The notes under the pieces were generated by a model. That model was given only the letters and a program-made list of their open reading frames with translations, had not been told where the DNA came from and did no database searches. The position numbers and the translations under genes were made by a program. From the NCBI GenBank assembly GCA_003427395.1, contig BFEA01001035.1, forward strand, positions 158,159-182,233: a DNA stretch of 24,075 nt, in the 5' to 3' direction. The stretch is from Chara braunii. Lineage: Eukaryota > Streptophyta > Charophyceae > Charales > Characeae. Below are positions 8,451-18,155 of the stretch, piece after piece (the stretch's first letter is position 1; each line of letters opens with the position of its first letter).

Positions 8451-9087
8451 GTTAGTGCCCGAGGGGGTGGGCCTCGAGGTTACAGATCCCATTTTTGTCT
8501 TGGAGGTTTGAAGGTGGTCATCTCATCTTTTGCGTGCTGCTCTCTTCCTTCCATTTCTCACAGTAATGTACCATCCATTTCATTTCTCACAGTAACGTAC
8601 CATCCATTGTGTACACTCGACTTAGCGTCTAGCACTCGAGTTGGGGTTCGCGACCCCAAGCAGCACTAGCCCACCCGACCGTTCATCCATAACAAAAGAC
8701 AAAAGACGCAATTTGAACTTCCCGACTATTCACTCTTCCTGATCTCTCAGGTTTCAACTATTCTCAGTCTCATTCATGACTTAGTTGGATTAGGCTCGTA
8801 GGGAAGGAGTGTTTTTCACGCCCCTTAACCCATAGGTTCCCTAACCTCTCTTGTACTCGACCAGTCATTCAATGTCATGGTTTACTCGTCAATCCGTACT
8901 CAAGGTTTTCCTCTCTCAAAAGCATAATCCTTTTTCCATCCAAAATTCACAATACGCCCTCTCCCAATTGGTCTCATCCCAAATCCCATGTCTTTGTCTT
9001 AGGTACCCAAGGTAGCTCATCCAAAAGTAGTCTCAACAACTATCTTCTACTTAAGCGTGGCACAGCCTTAGCTGGCCCTCTTTTCAC
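8451..9087. other. No supported gene
   Basis: A 29 bp direct duplication (catttctcacagtaa-g-taccatc at 8552 and 8581) is present. A 22 bp sequence at 8707-8728 is an exact copy of 7442-7463. I see no supported coding frame or RNA. Confidence 0.4.
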
Positions 9088-9990
9088 TTACTCCTTAGCA
9101 AGTTTGCCCATATTATACACGTTCTCGTCATTTTCATATCTCTGCAGACAGAAAGCAGCGATCCTTTTCAATGCTAAGCCAACACCTAGTTCCTGTTACT
9201 GCCTTTCGCCTCGCCGCGCCTCATCTCGCCTAGTTCCTTGTCCACTTCGTTCCTCGGCAGGCTTCCTAACCCCCAGGCCGTAGGTCTCGATCTCTCTTTT
9301 CATCCTTACAATTTTATGCAACTCAGCCTCGTTGAAAAAATCCAGTGGTGTGGCTTCCACCCCTTCCCTTGCGAGTGTCCGAGTCTTGATAATTCATTTG
9401 TGCCTGATTACATTGGTCCATTGCTGAAACCAGTGACTGGGCGTTGACCCGAACTTGTCCTCCCATCTGAAAGTCCCATCGCCTGGTTGGTGCATCGGAG
9501 GCCGCCCCTCTTCCCTAGGCCTTGAGATTTCATCCCTCTCATCCCCACTGCTGATTTCTATAACTTCTCGCACATCCTCCTCCTCGTCCTCCTCGTCTTC
9601 AGTCTGTATGGGGCTATACCCACCTGCAAGGTTCTTTGGATCATAGGTAAAAGGGATCTCTGTCCCCGTCCCATACCCCTCGCAACTGCCGTGACCGTTT
9701 CGTCCTTCAAGCGGGCTCTCCCTTTTCTCCTCGTCCTCCTCACGTTCGTCACGCATGCCTTGTCCCCCCTCGCTTTCCCCATGCCAAGTCTCACGTCGTT
9801 CGCCCCTATTGGCCCCTTCCTCGTTTTAGACCCGAGCCTTATCTCCCATTTTTGTGTTGCCTCCTTCTTCCACATTTACCCTTCTCTTTTCGCCCTCACT
9901 GTCAGATAATATTTCTATACCTTCTCCCTTGCGGGGGGAGCTTGCGGAGGGGTGAGGGTTTCCTACACAAACATTTCCTTCCACCTCTGC
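9088..9990 (-). pseudogene. Decayed acidic reading frame with SUMO-interaction-like motifs, unknown family
   Basis: One - strand frame stays open from 9990 to 9088 apart from a TAA at 9828, a TGA at 9396 and a TAA at 9198. The longest clean part is 9756-9394 (120 codons). The reading shows GIEILSDSEGEKRR near the start, then EDEEDEEEDVREVIEISSGD, then FRWEDKFGSTPSHWFQQW. After the TGA it continues LDFFNEAELHKIVRMKREIE. The two IEI-L/S-S-acidic stretches look like SUMO-interaction motifs (hydrophobic core flanked by acid/Ser), but such motifs occur easily in acidic low-complexity sequence. It lies downstream of the integrase in the same direction, so it could be an extra 3' ORF of the retroelement or an independent host pseudogene. 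I do not recognise the family. Confidence 0.4.
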
Positions 9991-10494
9991 CTACCACTGG
10001 CCCGCCCATGAGCCCAATGTACAATTTTCTCTTCGCTCTCCTCCTCCCTTGGCTTGGTTCAGCTTCTTTCCCTCCGGTAGGCCTGTTGATTGCCCCGTTG
10101 TCGTTCTCGTTGCCGAATTTCATTTTTATCTTTTCTCGTTTTACTCCTAAGCCCTATATAACAAAACAACACTCGCAATGTCCCTCATACACTTACGCCT
10201 CCCCCCCCCTTAGGCCGGTAGACATTCCCAAAATGCACCCAGTATCCCTCGCATCACGCCCTTTTTATACATGCGAATGCGTCGTTCATGATGACCCCAT
10301 ATTTTTCCTGTCAAAAACTATGGTACAATGCCCCAAACATCCCTTCCCGTTGTCACACAAGCCAGATATTGCAACCCCTAAGTCATGCTACCTTTCAACC
10401 TCAGTTAGTCCAAGCCAAAGCACCAATCCCAAAAAAAAAATGACAGTCCCACGAAAATGGGCAGAGACAAACCATAGTGTGGGCAAGGTTGTGG
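9991..10494 (-). other. Region 3' of the retroelement integrase; poly-C/G run
   Basis: No coding frame is supported. On the - strand, a G-rich purine run (complement of cctccccccccct, 10198-10210) is followed within a few bases by tgtatgaggg. This could be a polypurine tract and 3' LTR start for the - strand element. No second copy of the following sequence was found upstream of gag, so it stays a candidate. A 10 bp A run lies at about 10431-10440 on the + strand. Confidence 0.25.
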
Positions 10495-11691
10495 TTAGTC
10501 TTTAGCTTGTGGCTCTTCTGTTTCCTTATCTTCGGCCTCCTGAAGCCATTGTTCCACTGGGTCCCGACTTAGAAACCTGACCAGTCGTTGCCCCGGGAAG
10601 AGCCCTTTCAATCCAGTTCCATCCAAATCTTCCAGTTCGAAGGTGTTCAGTTCCACCCGCTTGGCGACCCGGTAGGGGCCTTTGAACCTCCTTCCTAACT
10701 GTCCCGACCAAGTACTTTCTAGTGCCGAGTTCCTTAGCAGTACCATCTCGTCCACCTGAAGTGGCTTCTTTCTGACATTCTTAACCTGGTCCCATCTTGC
10801 TTTGTCCCTCATTCTGCTGTCCAGCACCTGGCTGACAATGTCTTCCATGACCCCCTCATTCTTAAGGATCTGTTGACATCTTGCCTCGATTAACTCTTCA
10901 GTGGTCATTTGCGGATCATCATCTAACCTATTCCAGGTAGGTACCAAGGCTTCCACAGGAAAGTCGATCTCTCTTCCGTACCAAAGCTCTGTTTGGATAC
11001 ATCTTGTTGTCCTTTTAGGAGTCATATTCTCTGCAAAGACAGCCTGCTTAAGATACCTAGGCCAGCTCCCCAAATGGTCTGCTGCGAGCTTTGCAATCGT
11101 GTTCTTCAAGGTTCGGTACCCCCTTTCCACCGGTGCATTGGCCTCAAGGTGATACGGCGCGATGAATTTGATCGGTACGCAGAGTCTCTTAAGCATCCCC
11201 AATACTTCTTGGTTCACAAATCCCGTCCCATTGTCTGCTATAAACCTCCTGACGAATGGGTGCCTTAAGTAGAAGTCTTTTATCCAGTCCGCCACACTCC
11301 TTCCTGTCTTTTTCTTGAGGGCGACTGCCTCCACGAACCCACTCAAGTTGTCTCGCGCATCTAGGATATACCTGTATCCATCCGTTGATACAGGCATGAC
11401 CGCAAGGTCGAGGTGGACCAGATGTCCCAGCCCTAGCACCCATGTTGGTCTAAGCGGCTCGAAGACTCGTACCGAGCTTCGTTCTTGGCAAATAAGGCAA
11501 GTCTGGCAATATACGGTGACCATGCCTGCCATGCCTGACCAATAATAGAGCGGCGTTATTTTTGCAAGTGTTCCTTTGGACGACCGATGACCTCCAGCTA
11601 ACCCGTCGTGCATTGTCTGGATAACGTCTACTTGCCTAGATCTTCCGCACACAACCCTTCTGGGCATAACACCTTCCTCCCTCCGGAACAA
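10495..11691 (-). CDS. Integrase (pol C-terminal part), intact ORF
   Basis: Inserts the reverse-transcribed element DNA into the host genome. The N-terminal HHCC zinc-binding domain is present (H28, H35, C62, C65 of this ORF). The catalytic core carries D95 (in VHLDLAV), D153 (in IADNGTGF) and E189 (in APVERG). D153 and E189 are separated by exactly 35 residues, the standard D,D-35-E spacing. A GPYRV motif near residue 340 marks the GPY/F module of gypsy-type integrases. I see no chromodomain after it; the protein ends in an acidic tail. The ORF is in frame with the RNase H segment upstream and separated from it only by a TAA at 11712-11710, so the listed start is simply the first possible one after that stop. 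It is the only pol segment without a break. Confidence 0.9.
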   Translation of the reverse strand: MFRREEGVMPRRVVCGRSRQVDVIQTMHDGLAGGHRSSKGTLAKITPLYYWSGMAGMVTVYCQTCLICQERSSVRVFEPLRPTWVLGLGHLVHLDLAVMPVSTDGYRYILDARDNLSGFVEAVALKKKTGRSVADWIKDFYLRHPFVRRFIADNGTGFVNQEVLGMLKRLCVPIKFIAPYHLEANAPVERGYRTLKNTIAKLAADHLGSWPRYLKQAVFAENMTPKRTTRCIQTELWYGREIDFPVEALVPTWNRLDDDPQMTTEELIEARCQQILKNEGVMEDIVSQVLDSRMRDKARWDQVKNVRKKPLQVDEMVLLRNSALESTWSGQLGRRFKGPYRVAKRVELNTFELEDLDGTGLKGLFPGQRLVRFLSRDPVEQWLQEAEDKETEEPQAKD

Positions 11692-11709
11692 ACACCCGCC
11701 CCTTAGGAC

Positions 11710-12909
11710 TTACCTTTTGGCTTCTTCTCTTGCCTTAATACTGACTTCCGTAGGTTGTTTGTTTCCTACCAACAACAACCCGATCTCCCGAAAGAGCTCT
11801 TCGTATGATTGGACATAGAAAAACTTCTCTCCTTCCTTGTCCCCATCCTTTCCTTCCTGCATCTGATTTACCACCCATTGCAACTCTTTCCATTCCCAAG
11901 ATTCCACTAAGCTCATCACTGCTTCCCGGCCCTCTTCGACCGCCATTGTTTCCTCTTTCGGTCCTACTATCGCTCCCCATGAGTCATTTTCTTCTTTGTG
12001 TCCTCGAGTGGTGACTGGTCCTTCTGTCAGTTCAGCTACTACGACAGGTGCCCCCTTCTCCAAAGTCTGGATCAATAGTTCTTCCGATGTGCATTCTCCG
12101 CTCATCATTTCATTGTTCACTGCAAGAGTTTCTCCTTCGTATTCGAGGAAGGCGTCTATGGGCTCTGCATCCTCCATCCCTTCGGGAGTGATGCAAACCC
12201 GACTCAGCCCATCTGCCTTGTTGCGGATTCCAGCAATCCGTTCGATCTTGTAATCGAACTGCCAGATGAATCCTACCAATCTCCCTACCGTCGGATCTAT
12301 AGGCCTGTAATTCTTCAGAGCCCCTGCGACATTCGTCGGATCGATCCTTAAGATGAACCGTCTCCCAAATAGGTAGGCCTGGAAGGTCTTAAGGCAATGC
12401 AGGATAGCTAGGACTCCCTTCTTGAATTGCGAGTACCGCCGTTCTGCGAAGTTCAGGGTTCTACTTTTAAACCTAATCGGCCTCTCTTTTCCTCCCTCAT
12501 CCCTTTAGATCAACACACCTCCTACGGTCAAAGGTCCTCCATCCGTCTCTAGGATGAAGGGTCTTCCCACTTCGTCATTAAAACAAGGTGCGGACAGGGC
12601 GACTGTCTCGGATGTCAATATGTCCTTGAGCCTTTGGACAGCCCCTTCTCGCTCCTCCATCCAATCTATGGTTCCTTCTTCTCTTATCATAGCCCGGATA
12701 GGCTCAGCAATCTTGGCAAAGTTCTTAATGAAGATCCTCCAAAAGCCGACTACGCCTAGGAATGCCCTTACCTCCGTCGTCGTGCGCAGTGGCGTCGACC
12801 ACTGTGATATCTTGTCGGTCTTTGCCGGATCCGGCTTCCTACCGTAAGCACCGCAACGAAATCCTAGTATAGTTACCTCTAGTATTGCTAGGGATACTCT
12901 TTGGTCCAT
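11710..12909 (-). pseudogene. RT connection and RNase H region of pol, with premature stop
   Basis: 12909-12505 carries FLGVVGFWRIFIKNFAKIAE, the typical post-RT thumb/connection motif of gypsy elements, then LETDGGPLTVGGVL, the start of RNase H with its first acidic residue. A TAA at 12507-12505 interrupts it, but the same frame continues with an RTLNFAERRYSQFKKG segment (second acidic position) and RIDPTNVAGAL, then WQFDYKIERIAGIRNKADGL, a typical RNase H end. 12279-11710 is the linker to integrase and ends in a TAA. RNase H would degrade the RNA strand of the RNA:DNA hybrid. As it stands it cannot be translated as one piece. Confidence 0.85.
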
Positions 12910-14033
12910 TAGCCGTAATGTTGTATACTAGGAACCGGTGTAGTAAGTCCTTGATGTCATGCAGGTGGTCCCACACAAAACGTCGGATCCCTGGCTGGAC
13001 TTCCATCTCGTCCTTTTCCTGCGCGCCTTTGATCGGATTGTCATTGATGTAAGGTTCATATTTTTCTGGGAACATGTCCCCGACCACAGCGAGCATCCTG
13101 CATTGCGCTTCGGCAACCACGTTTGTGAATCCCATAGGTATCACTTGCATCTGTAGCTGGCCTACGGGGGTGTGCATAGCGGTGTATGGCCTGTCCCGAA
13201 CATCCTGAGTACAGATCTATCAGGGAGTAAATGCTCCGACCGGCGTGCGATTCTGCTAATAAGTTAGTCTGAGGTAGCGAGTCAGCATCTCAGATGATTA
13301 CCGCATTCAACTTCTGCAGGTCCTGAATCCACCTTAGCGTCTTGTTAGGCTTCCGATAAATGAACCACCGATTTGCGTGTGGCGATGTCGTAGGCTCCGC
13401 AACGAAGGAGTCCATCTTTGCTCGGAGGAGGTCTGTTACTTCTCCTGCTATCCCAAATTCATAGGATGACCCCTTATCATTCCAACACTCCTGTTCTACC
13501 GTGTGGATTCTGACCAGAGAGATCAACTTCGCATCCAGTCGTCCCTTCTGGTGATCACTAAAGGCGAATGCCAGGTGAAACTCCTGGCAGGTCCTTTTGA
13601 TCAAGCGGGTTTCTTCTTCCGTTAAGAACTCGTCTATCCCTATCTTCATCGTGTCTGGGATCTTTCTCCTAAAAAATGAACAGTCAGGAATTGCCCCCGT
13701 CGCCTCTACGGCTCGTGGTTGAATACTAGCTAGTTTCCCATTCAGGCAATACCCCTTTTGCACCTCTCTTTCAAACTTGGCCAAGGCTGCTGAATCCACT
13801 CCTACCTTGTGGTATCTGAGGGCCTTGATGAGTTGCAATAGATCGGGGATCTCGAGTGCGATTTCTGGCACGTCTATGCGTACTTCTTTCCGTTTGGGCA
13901 GGCTAGCACCAAGTTCGACCTCTAAGTCCTTTTCCGTTACCATAACACCTAGGACTTCGTCCTCCTGCCTCCTCTTCTTCTGGGGCAGGCCCATCTTGAT
14001 CCACTCTTTTTTTTTGAATGCTTCCTCAATCAT
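12839..14033 (-). pseudogene. Reverse transcriptase region of pol, frameshifted and active-site mutated
   Basis: Copies element RNA into DNA. 14033-13290 contains the N-terminal pol region and RWFIYRKPNKTLRWIQDLQ, matching the RT fingers motif, and ends at a TGA (13292-13290). The same frame continues through AESHAGRSIYSLIDLYSG, the motif A region with its catalytic Asp. Near 13196-13206 a short deletion removes the residues that should follow LYSG and changes frame. 13177-12839 then gives MHTPVGQLQMQVIPMGFTN (motif B) and EPYINDNPIKG, where the invariant YxDD box reads YIND. A further one-base frame change near 12890 leads to the next segment. The RT is therefore inactive by sequence. Confidence 0.9.
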
Positions 14034-14045
14034 GATTTCTACCCT

Positions 14046-16622
14046 TTATCTCATACCCTCCATCCGTGCGAAAGCCTCTTTCCGCGTGCTATCCTTGAAC
14101 GACGACGACCATGTTGCCAGTTTCCCTTTCGGGGGGTCTCCTCCCGTTCCAAGGAGTCGAAAGAGCTCTCCCCGGCCGGTCACAGGGTCCTCTATGTCTA
14201 CCATGTACGAGCCATCGTGCAAGTGCATGCCTATCATCTCTACATTCGCGCACCACGGTTTCCCGAGGATTATGTCGTGGTCCATTTCCTCCATTACGGT
14301 CATCCGATGAAACGACCAGATCGATTCCCTGACCCCTGCCTTCACAGCACACTTCGTGACGTACCCAGCGAACGGGATTTCCCCGCCAGCTCCCCGGATG
14401 CTCCCTGTTACTTCCTTGTTTACCGTACATCCCGTGATCGTTGCGAAATCTCTCCTTATGAGAGTGATTTCCGCTCCCCCGTCTACTAATGCGTCGGTGT
14501 GATGACTCTCGATCTGGATTTCCAATTTCCCTACGGGTAGCGCATGAAAGCTAAGCTTCGTCCCGGGTGGCGATCTCATGACTTCGCCGCCCTCTCGGTC
14601 GGGCAAGCTCAAACGGATGNCTGCAAAGGCCTTCTCGAGATCCTCCAAGTCCCCGCGACTCCTCTGCAGGTTAGCCACTTCTCGCGGAACTTCCTCCTCC
14701 CTCTCCCCTTCTGGTAATTCGGGGTTGTCGCCTATTTCTACTCGCCGCCGGGTCAACATTTGTCTAAGCCCTTTGAGCAACCTGGGGCTAGCCTGCAGCA
14801 TAGTCTGAAAAGACACCGACACCATGGTCCCTAGTAACTTGCTAATGGTGTCGTCGATCTCAGGTAAGGATAAGATCCGGATTTGGTACCTAAACTTCTT
14901 CTTGGCAGCGGTAACTTTGTCTGTAGGTTCCTCTTCCCTAGGTTTCCCATAGACCTTTTCCGGTTCCTCGGCCTCAGGCTCTGCCTGGGGTTCCGAACTT
15001 CCAGCAACCTCTTCCATCCCGGTGTCACGGTTAATCCTTCTCCCAGTCGTCCCTAGCTGAGTAGTCGCTTTCACCCTATCATGTCCGTCATTTTCCAAAA
15101 TAAAATTGCGCCCCTGGCGTTGATCCCAGATGATCTCGCCCACTGGCTTGGCTTCTACGACTGTTATTTCTAGCCCGTTGAGCATGATAATGGCTCGCCG
15201 CATCCCTCCTGGCAAGTTCCAGTTCACCCGTTCCCCTTGTGGTCTAAATATCTCCCCCTTTAACGACCTGGTACACCTTCTTTTCAGAATATCATGGTTG
15301 AGCTTTAGGCATGCGCGCACATAATGTCCTATCGCGGTGCAGTATTTGCATTGCTCGTTAGCAGGATCTCTCCGTCCGTATCCTCGGTTTGCCACACCTG
15401 GCGGGACCACAGCTTCCTGGGGAGGGTGGGAAGGCCGGGATACTTGCGCTTGCATAACCATTAGCGCGCCTTCCATCCTTTCAATCTTATGGTCGACCCC
15501 GTGCACCCGCTCATGTAGACTTTCAATCCCTTTCTTTACCTTGTCGTCAGTCCTACCGGTCAGATCTATGATCTCTCCTTCCTTGAGCAAGGCCAACGTC
15601 TCCGTTACTACCGTTTTCTCCACCAGATCTGTTACCGTGCTAAAATCAACATCCCGCGTGTTTACAAACTTGCTCGTCTGTTGGTAGGATGACAGGATCT
15701 TGTCTTTGTCGAACTCGGAAAAATGCCTGAGGAAGTATTTGCTCATTATCCGGTCCGTGACCCCGGGGATCGTTAATGCTACTAGAGTAAATTCCCGTAG
15801 GAAATCGTTGTACGTTGCGAAGTTCTTCCTCTGAACTGCCGCTAGGTCGGCCTCCGTTGCCATTTTCTCCGCCGCTAGGTGCTTCCTCATCATCACATCC
15901 CGGGTCTCCTTCCAAGACCGACTTGCGGCTACAATGACCATTATGTCCCGTCCTAGGCTTAACGACACATGCTGTCCTAGGTGGTCCATCTTTTCCTCTT
16001 CGGTCCACTTTAGTAACGCAGCTAGGTTCTCGTAGTCGATCAGGAACTCCGTGATGTTCGCTCCATCGAAAGTCAGCTTTTTCTTGGCGTCTGCTAGATA
16101 GCCTTGATTTTTTTTTAGTGCTCGCGCGAGGGACGACACTATCTTCTTAAGGCCGTCCTCGGAGCTGCTGGCCTCGCCCGCCACACTGCTATCCGGGCTC
16201 TCCTTGCCGACCTTCTGTCCCTCCCTGGTTTTCATAGTCCCTTCCGGATCAAACCATCCCAACACTCTTTCCCTAAGGCTCCAAAGTCCTTCGCATCCTC
16301 GCGCTACTGCTGACGTGATCGGCAGTCGGCTAGCCCTACTATCCATGGCTGGCGGAGTCATAGCCTTTTCTGCTTCCATCCCCGGAGAGTTCTCTCTCTC
16401 TTTCCTTCTCTTGCTCGGCGTTCCCCCACGGTCACTACCTTTATCCCCTTGTCCAGTCCCACCTTGGCCGGCTTTCCGTTCGTCCCGTGGTTCCTCCTGC
16501 AGAGGACCTTCTTCGTTCCCAGTCATCATTTCCTCAATCAGTCTTGCCTTGTATTCCGCGGTCCTCTTGTCTATCTCGGCTAGTTTGCGCCTTGCGTTCG
16601 CGACCCTTACTTTCTTAGGCAT
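14046..16622 (-). CDS. Gag-protease polyprotein (858 codons, part of a longer frame)
   Basis: Builds the virus-like particle and matures it. A charged, low-complexity N-terminus leads into a capsid-like helical region (NITEFLIDYENLAALLKW near residue 190 and RKNFATYNDFLREFTLVAL further on). A zinc knuckle C-x2-C-x4-H-x4-C (CKYCTAIGHYVRAC) lies at residues ~425-438. The retropepsin-like protease has ALVDGGAEITLI around D714, with DGGA where DTGA or DSGA is usual, and DIILGKPWC downstream. One ambiguous base is at 14620. The frame ends with a TAA at 14048-14046, and pol continues in the same frame immediately after it. Upstream in the same frame lies a likely true N-terminus (16871) behind two stops, so the ATG at 16622 may not be the original start. 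Confidence 0.85.
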   Translation of the reverse strand: MPKKVRVANARRKLAEIDKRTAEYKARLIEEMMTGNEEGPLQEEPRDERKAGQGGTGQGDKGSDRGGTPSKRRKERENSPGMEAEKAMTPPAMDSRASRLPITSAVARGCEGLWSLRERVLGWFDPEGTMKTREGQKVGKESPDSSVAGEASSSEDGLKKIVSSLARALKKNQGYLADAKKKLTFDGANITEFLIDYENLAALLKWTEEEKMDHLGQHVSLSLGRDIMVIVAASRSWKETRDVMMRKHLAAEKMATEADLAAVQRKNFATYNDFLREFTLVALTIPGVTDRIMSKYFLRHFSEFDKDKILSSYQQTSKFVNTRDVDFSTVTDLVEKTVVTETLALLKEGEIIDLTGRTDDKVKKGIESLHERVHGVDHKIERMEGALMVMQAQVSRPSHPPQEAVVPPGVANRGYGRRDPANEQCKYCTAIGHYVRACLKLNHDILKRRCTRSLKGEIFRPQGERVNWNLPGGMRRAIIMLNGLEITVVEAKPVGEIIWDQRQGRNFILENDGHDRVKATTQLGTTGRRINRDTGMEEVAGSSEPQAEPEAEEPEKVYGKPREEEPTDKVTAAKKKFRYQIRILSLPEIDDTISKLLGTMVSVSFQTMLQASPRLLKGLRQMLTRRRVEIGDNPELPEGEREEEVPREVANLQRSRGDLEDLEKAFAXIRLSLPDREGGEVMRSPPGTKLSFHALPVGKLEIQIESHHTDALVDGGAEITLIRRDFATITGCTVNKEVTGSIRGAGGEIPFAGYVTKCAVKAGVRESIWSFHRMTVMEEMDHDIILGKPWCANVEMIGMHLHDGSYMVDIEDPVTGRGELFRLLGTGGDPPKGKLATWSSSFKDSTRKEAFARMEGMR

Positions 16623-16712
16623 GACTTCTTCCGAGTTGCGGGGGTTTGTCCTATCCTTATTTCTGCCTTCCTTGGTCCCCTAGGTCCCTTGCCTACTTCC
16701 CCCGGCTTTCCC

Positions 16713-16871
16713 TCAGCTTTCTCCTGTGGAGATTTCCTTCCAGTTCTCTTTAGTACCATCCGGATTTATCGATTCTCTATCCTTCTGCCCCCCTTCGTTT
16801 TGGCCGGCACTGCCTTCTAAGCCTGGCTCTCCTTCACTCTTATGGTTATTTGTCTCCTCCTCCGTTGCCAT
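16713..16871 (-). pseudogene. Original N-terminus of gag, cut off by TGA and TAG
   Basis: From the ATG at 16871 the frame reads MATEEETNNHKSEGEPGL and continues as a hydrophilic, acidic/Gly-rich stretch to a TGA at 16715-16713. The same frame then runs with one more stop (TAG at 16682-16680) into the gag ORF beginning at 16622. The shared frame and similar composition suggest this is the first ~50 codons of gag. An alternative is that it is a small upstream ORF in the leader. Confidence 0.6.
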
Positions 16872-17336
16872 TTTGCCTAGTTCTGCATAAGCCAAAGAAT
16901 TCCCAGGACACACGCAATGCGAGGTTTTTAGGTTCCCTAGGCCCCTAGCTCTGTTGGCTTATCTTTATAGTCTCCTTTCCTATCCCCGTTTCCTGATTGC
17001 CCTTTCTTAAAGAGGAGCGACGACTGGCCCTGCCGCCCAGCCGAGCTATGAACCTGACTGGGCTTCCTTTATCACAAGCCCGTTTGTAGTGCCCTTGTCT
17101 CGTCGGCCGAGGCGAGGAAGTCCGGGTTAGGCATCCTGCTAAGGGAAGCCTCCCTGAGCAGTGTTTCCCGTTTTTGACCTTCAGGGTTATGGTCAATCAT
17201 TAGGAGTCTACCCCCTTCTTTGTTTTCCTAATGGGTTTTAGCCATCCGGGTCCGAGGCCCCTTTTTTATTCTCATTGGCGGTTTTCTGTACGCAGCGGAC
17301 TATACTGGATCTGCCCTATTGGCTTGCCTGCGGATC
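16872..17336 (-). other. Leader region between gag and the four-unit array
   Basis: A 5' LTR end and primer-binding site would be expected here for the - strand retroelement. I see no tRNA-complementary primer-binding site starting TGG and no sequence shared with the region beyond the integrase. A basic open frame (17196-16945) has no recognised domain. The boundary between the retroelement and the array therefore remains undefined. Confidence 0.4.
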
Positions 17337-18155
17337 CTAGTCCCGCTCCCGCCCTCGTGGTTCTTCCGGTTCGGTCGGCTCCTCGAATAGCTTAGCCACC
17401 CCTGCCAAATAACTTTCTCCTATCTCGATCTCCCTTTGGATTATGCGTTCGTGCCCTGTCTGGTCTTAGCCAGGGTGCACGAAATATCAGGATATGGATG
17501 ACCTCCAATAACTCGTGGGACCTGTTTCCCCAGAACGGCTCATGCCTCACGGCGACATCATAGAACATCCCGATGGTTAGAGAGGGGAAGTGGTCTGCCC
17601 ACATTATTGCCGAGTCTGCCAGCTCCCGTGCCCTTGCGAGGCTTCCGAAGACGAGATCTATCATAAAACGGAGGACCCAGCACCTCAGCGGCGTGTGGTT
17701 GGTGCTCTGAATTCACGCCATCCTCCCATTTCCACCCGGGTAAGTAAGCCTACGTTCCTTTAAACCCTGACTGATTGTCCTATCCGGATCAACGTCCGGG
17801 CGACCCTTTGAAAAACCGGTGCCAGCTCGTGACCTTGTGCTATCTCTACCACCAACGAGTGTCAGTCGATCTCAGGCAGATACATGGTTCCGGTAACTTC
17901 CAGATTGGAAAACAGATCGTCGTCGGGTCCTCGGTCGAGTCTCATCCCTGTCCACCGACATTCTACCAACATGAAGGCGGTGTCCCTCCTCAAAGTCACA
18001 GCCCGCCATTCTATATCGAACCCCCGATAAGTTGAACTCAACGGGAGGGATACTTCCCAGCGTCCACCGTTATTCCACGGCGGTCCGGGGTACCGGGGTT
18101 GGAGCGCCATTCGCACACGGGCCTGAAGTTCCATATGCTCACGTCTTGCTGCCAT
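17337..18155 (-). pseudogene. Array unit D (fourth copy), heavily broken
   Basis: Belongs to an unrecognised family of four head-to-tail units. From the ATG at 18155 it reads MAARREHMELQARVRM, then GGRWEVSLPLSSTYRGFD, matching EISLP of unit C and VVLP of unit A, and reaches MYLPEID at a TGA (17864-17862). The frame continues HSLVVEIAQGHELAPVF to a TAA at 17762-17760, then VEMGGWREFRAP, matching VVMGGWKELKPP of unit B. After a frame change it reads LRCWVLRFMIDLVFGS, matching MRCVLPSFLVDAVFGT of unit A, then FYDVAVRHEPF. A second frame change gives IGESYLAGVAKLFEEP and a stop at 17337. Function is unknown; it is the most degenerate of the four. Confidence 0.7.

Larger units (their letters stand above)
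10495..16871 (-). mobile_element. Ty3/gypsy-type LTR retrotransposon internal region (gag-PR-RT-RH-INT), decayed
   Basis: Gag with a zinc knuckle, aspartic protease, reverse transcriptase, RNase H and integrase follow one another on the - strand. The RT-RH-INT order is typical of Ty3/gypsy (Metaviridae). Almost the whole region from 16871 reads in one frame. Stops are at 16715-16713 (TGA), 16682-16680 (TAG), 14048-14046 (TAA), 13292-13290 (TGA), 12507-12505 (TAA) and 11712-11710 (TAA). There is also a small deletion with a frame change near 13196-13206 and a one-base frame change near 12890. This suggests that gag and pol were originally one continuous polyprotein. LTRs, a primer-binding site and target-site duplications were not identified. 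The element is non-autonomous as it stands. Confidence 0.9.

Noticed and set aside
5998-9990. Excess of C-to-T type stop codons as evidence of methylation-driven decay
   Set aside because: All three stop codons can always arise by one transition from a sense codon, so the observation is not informative without ancestral sequence.
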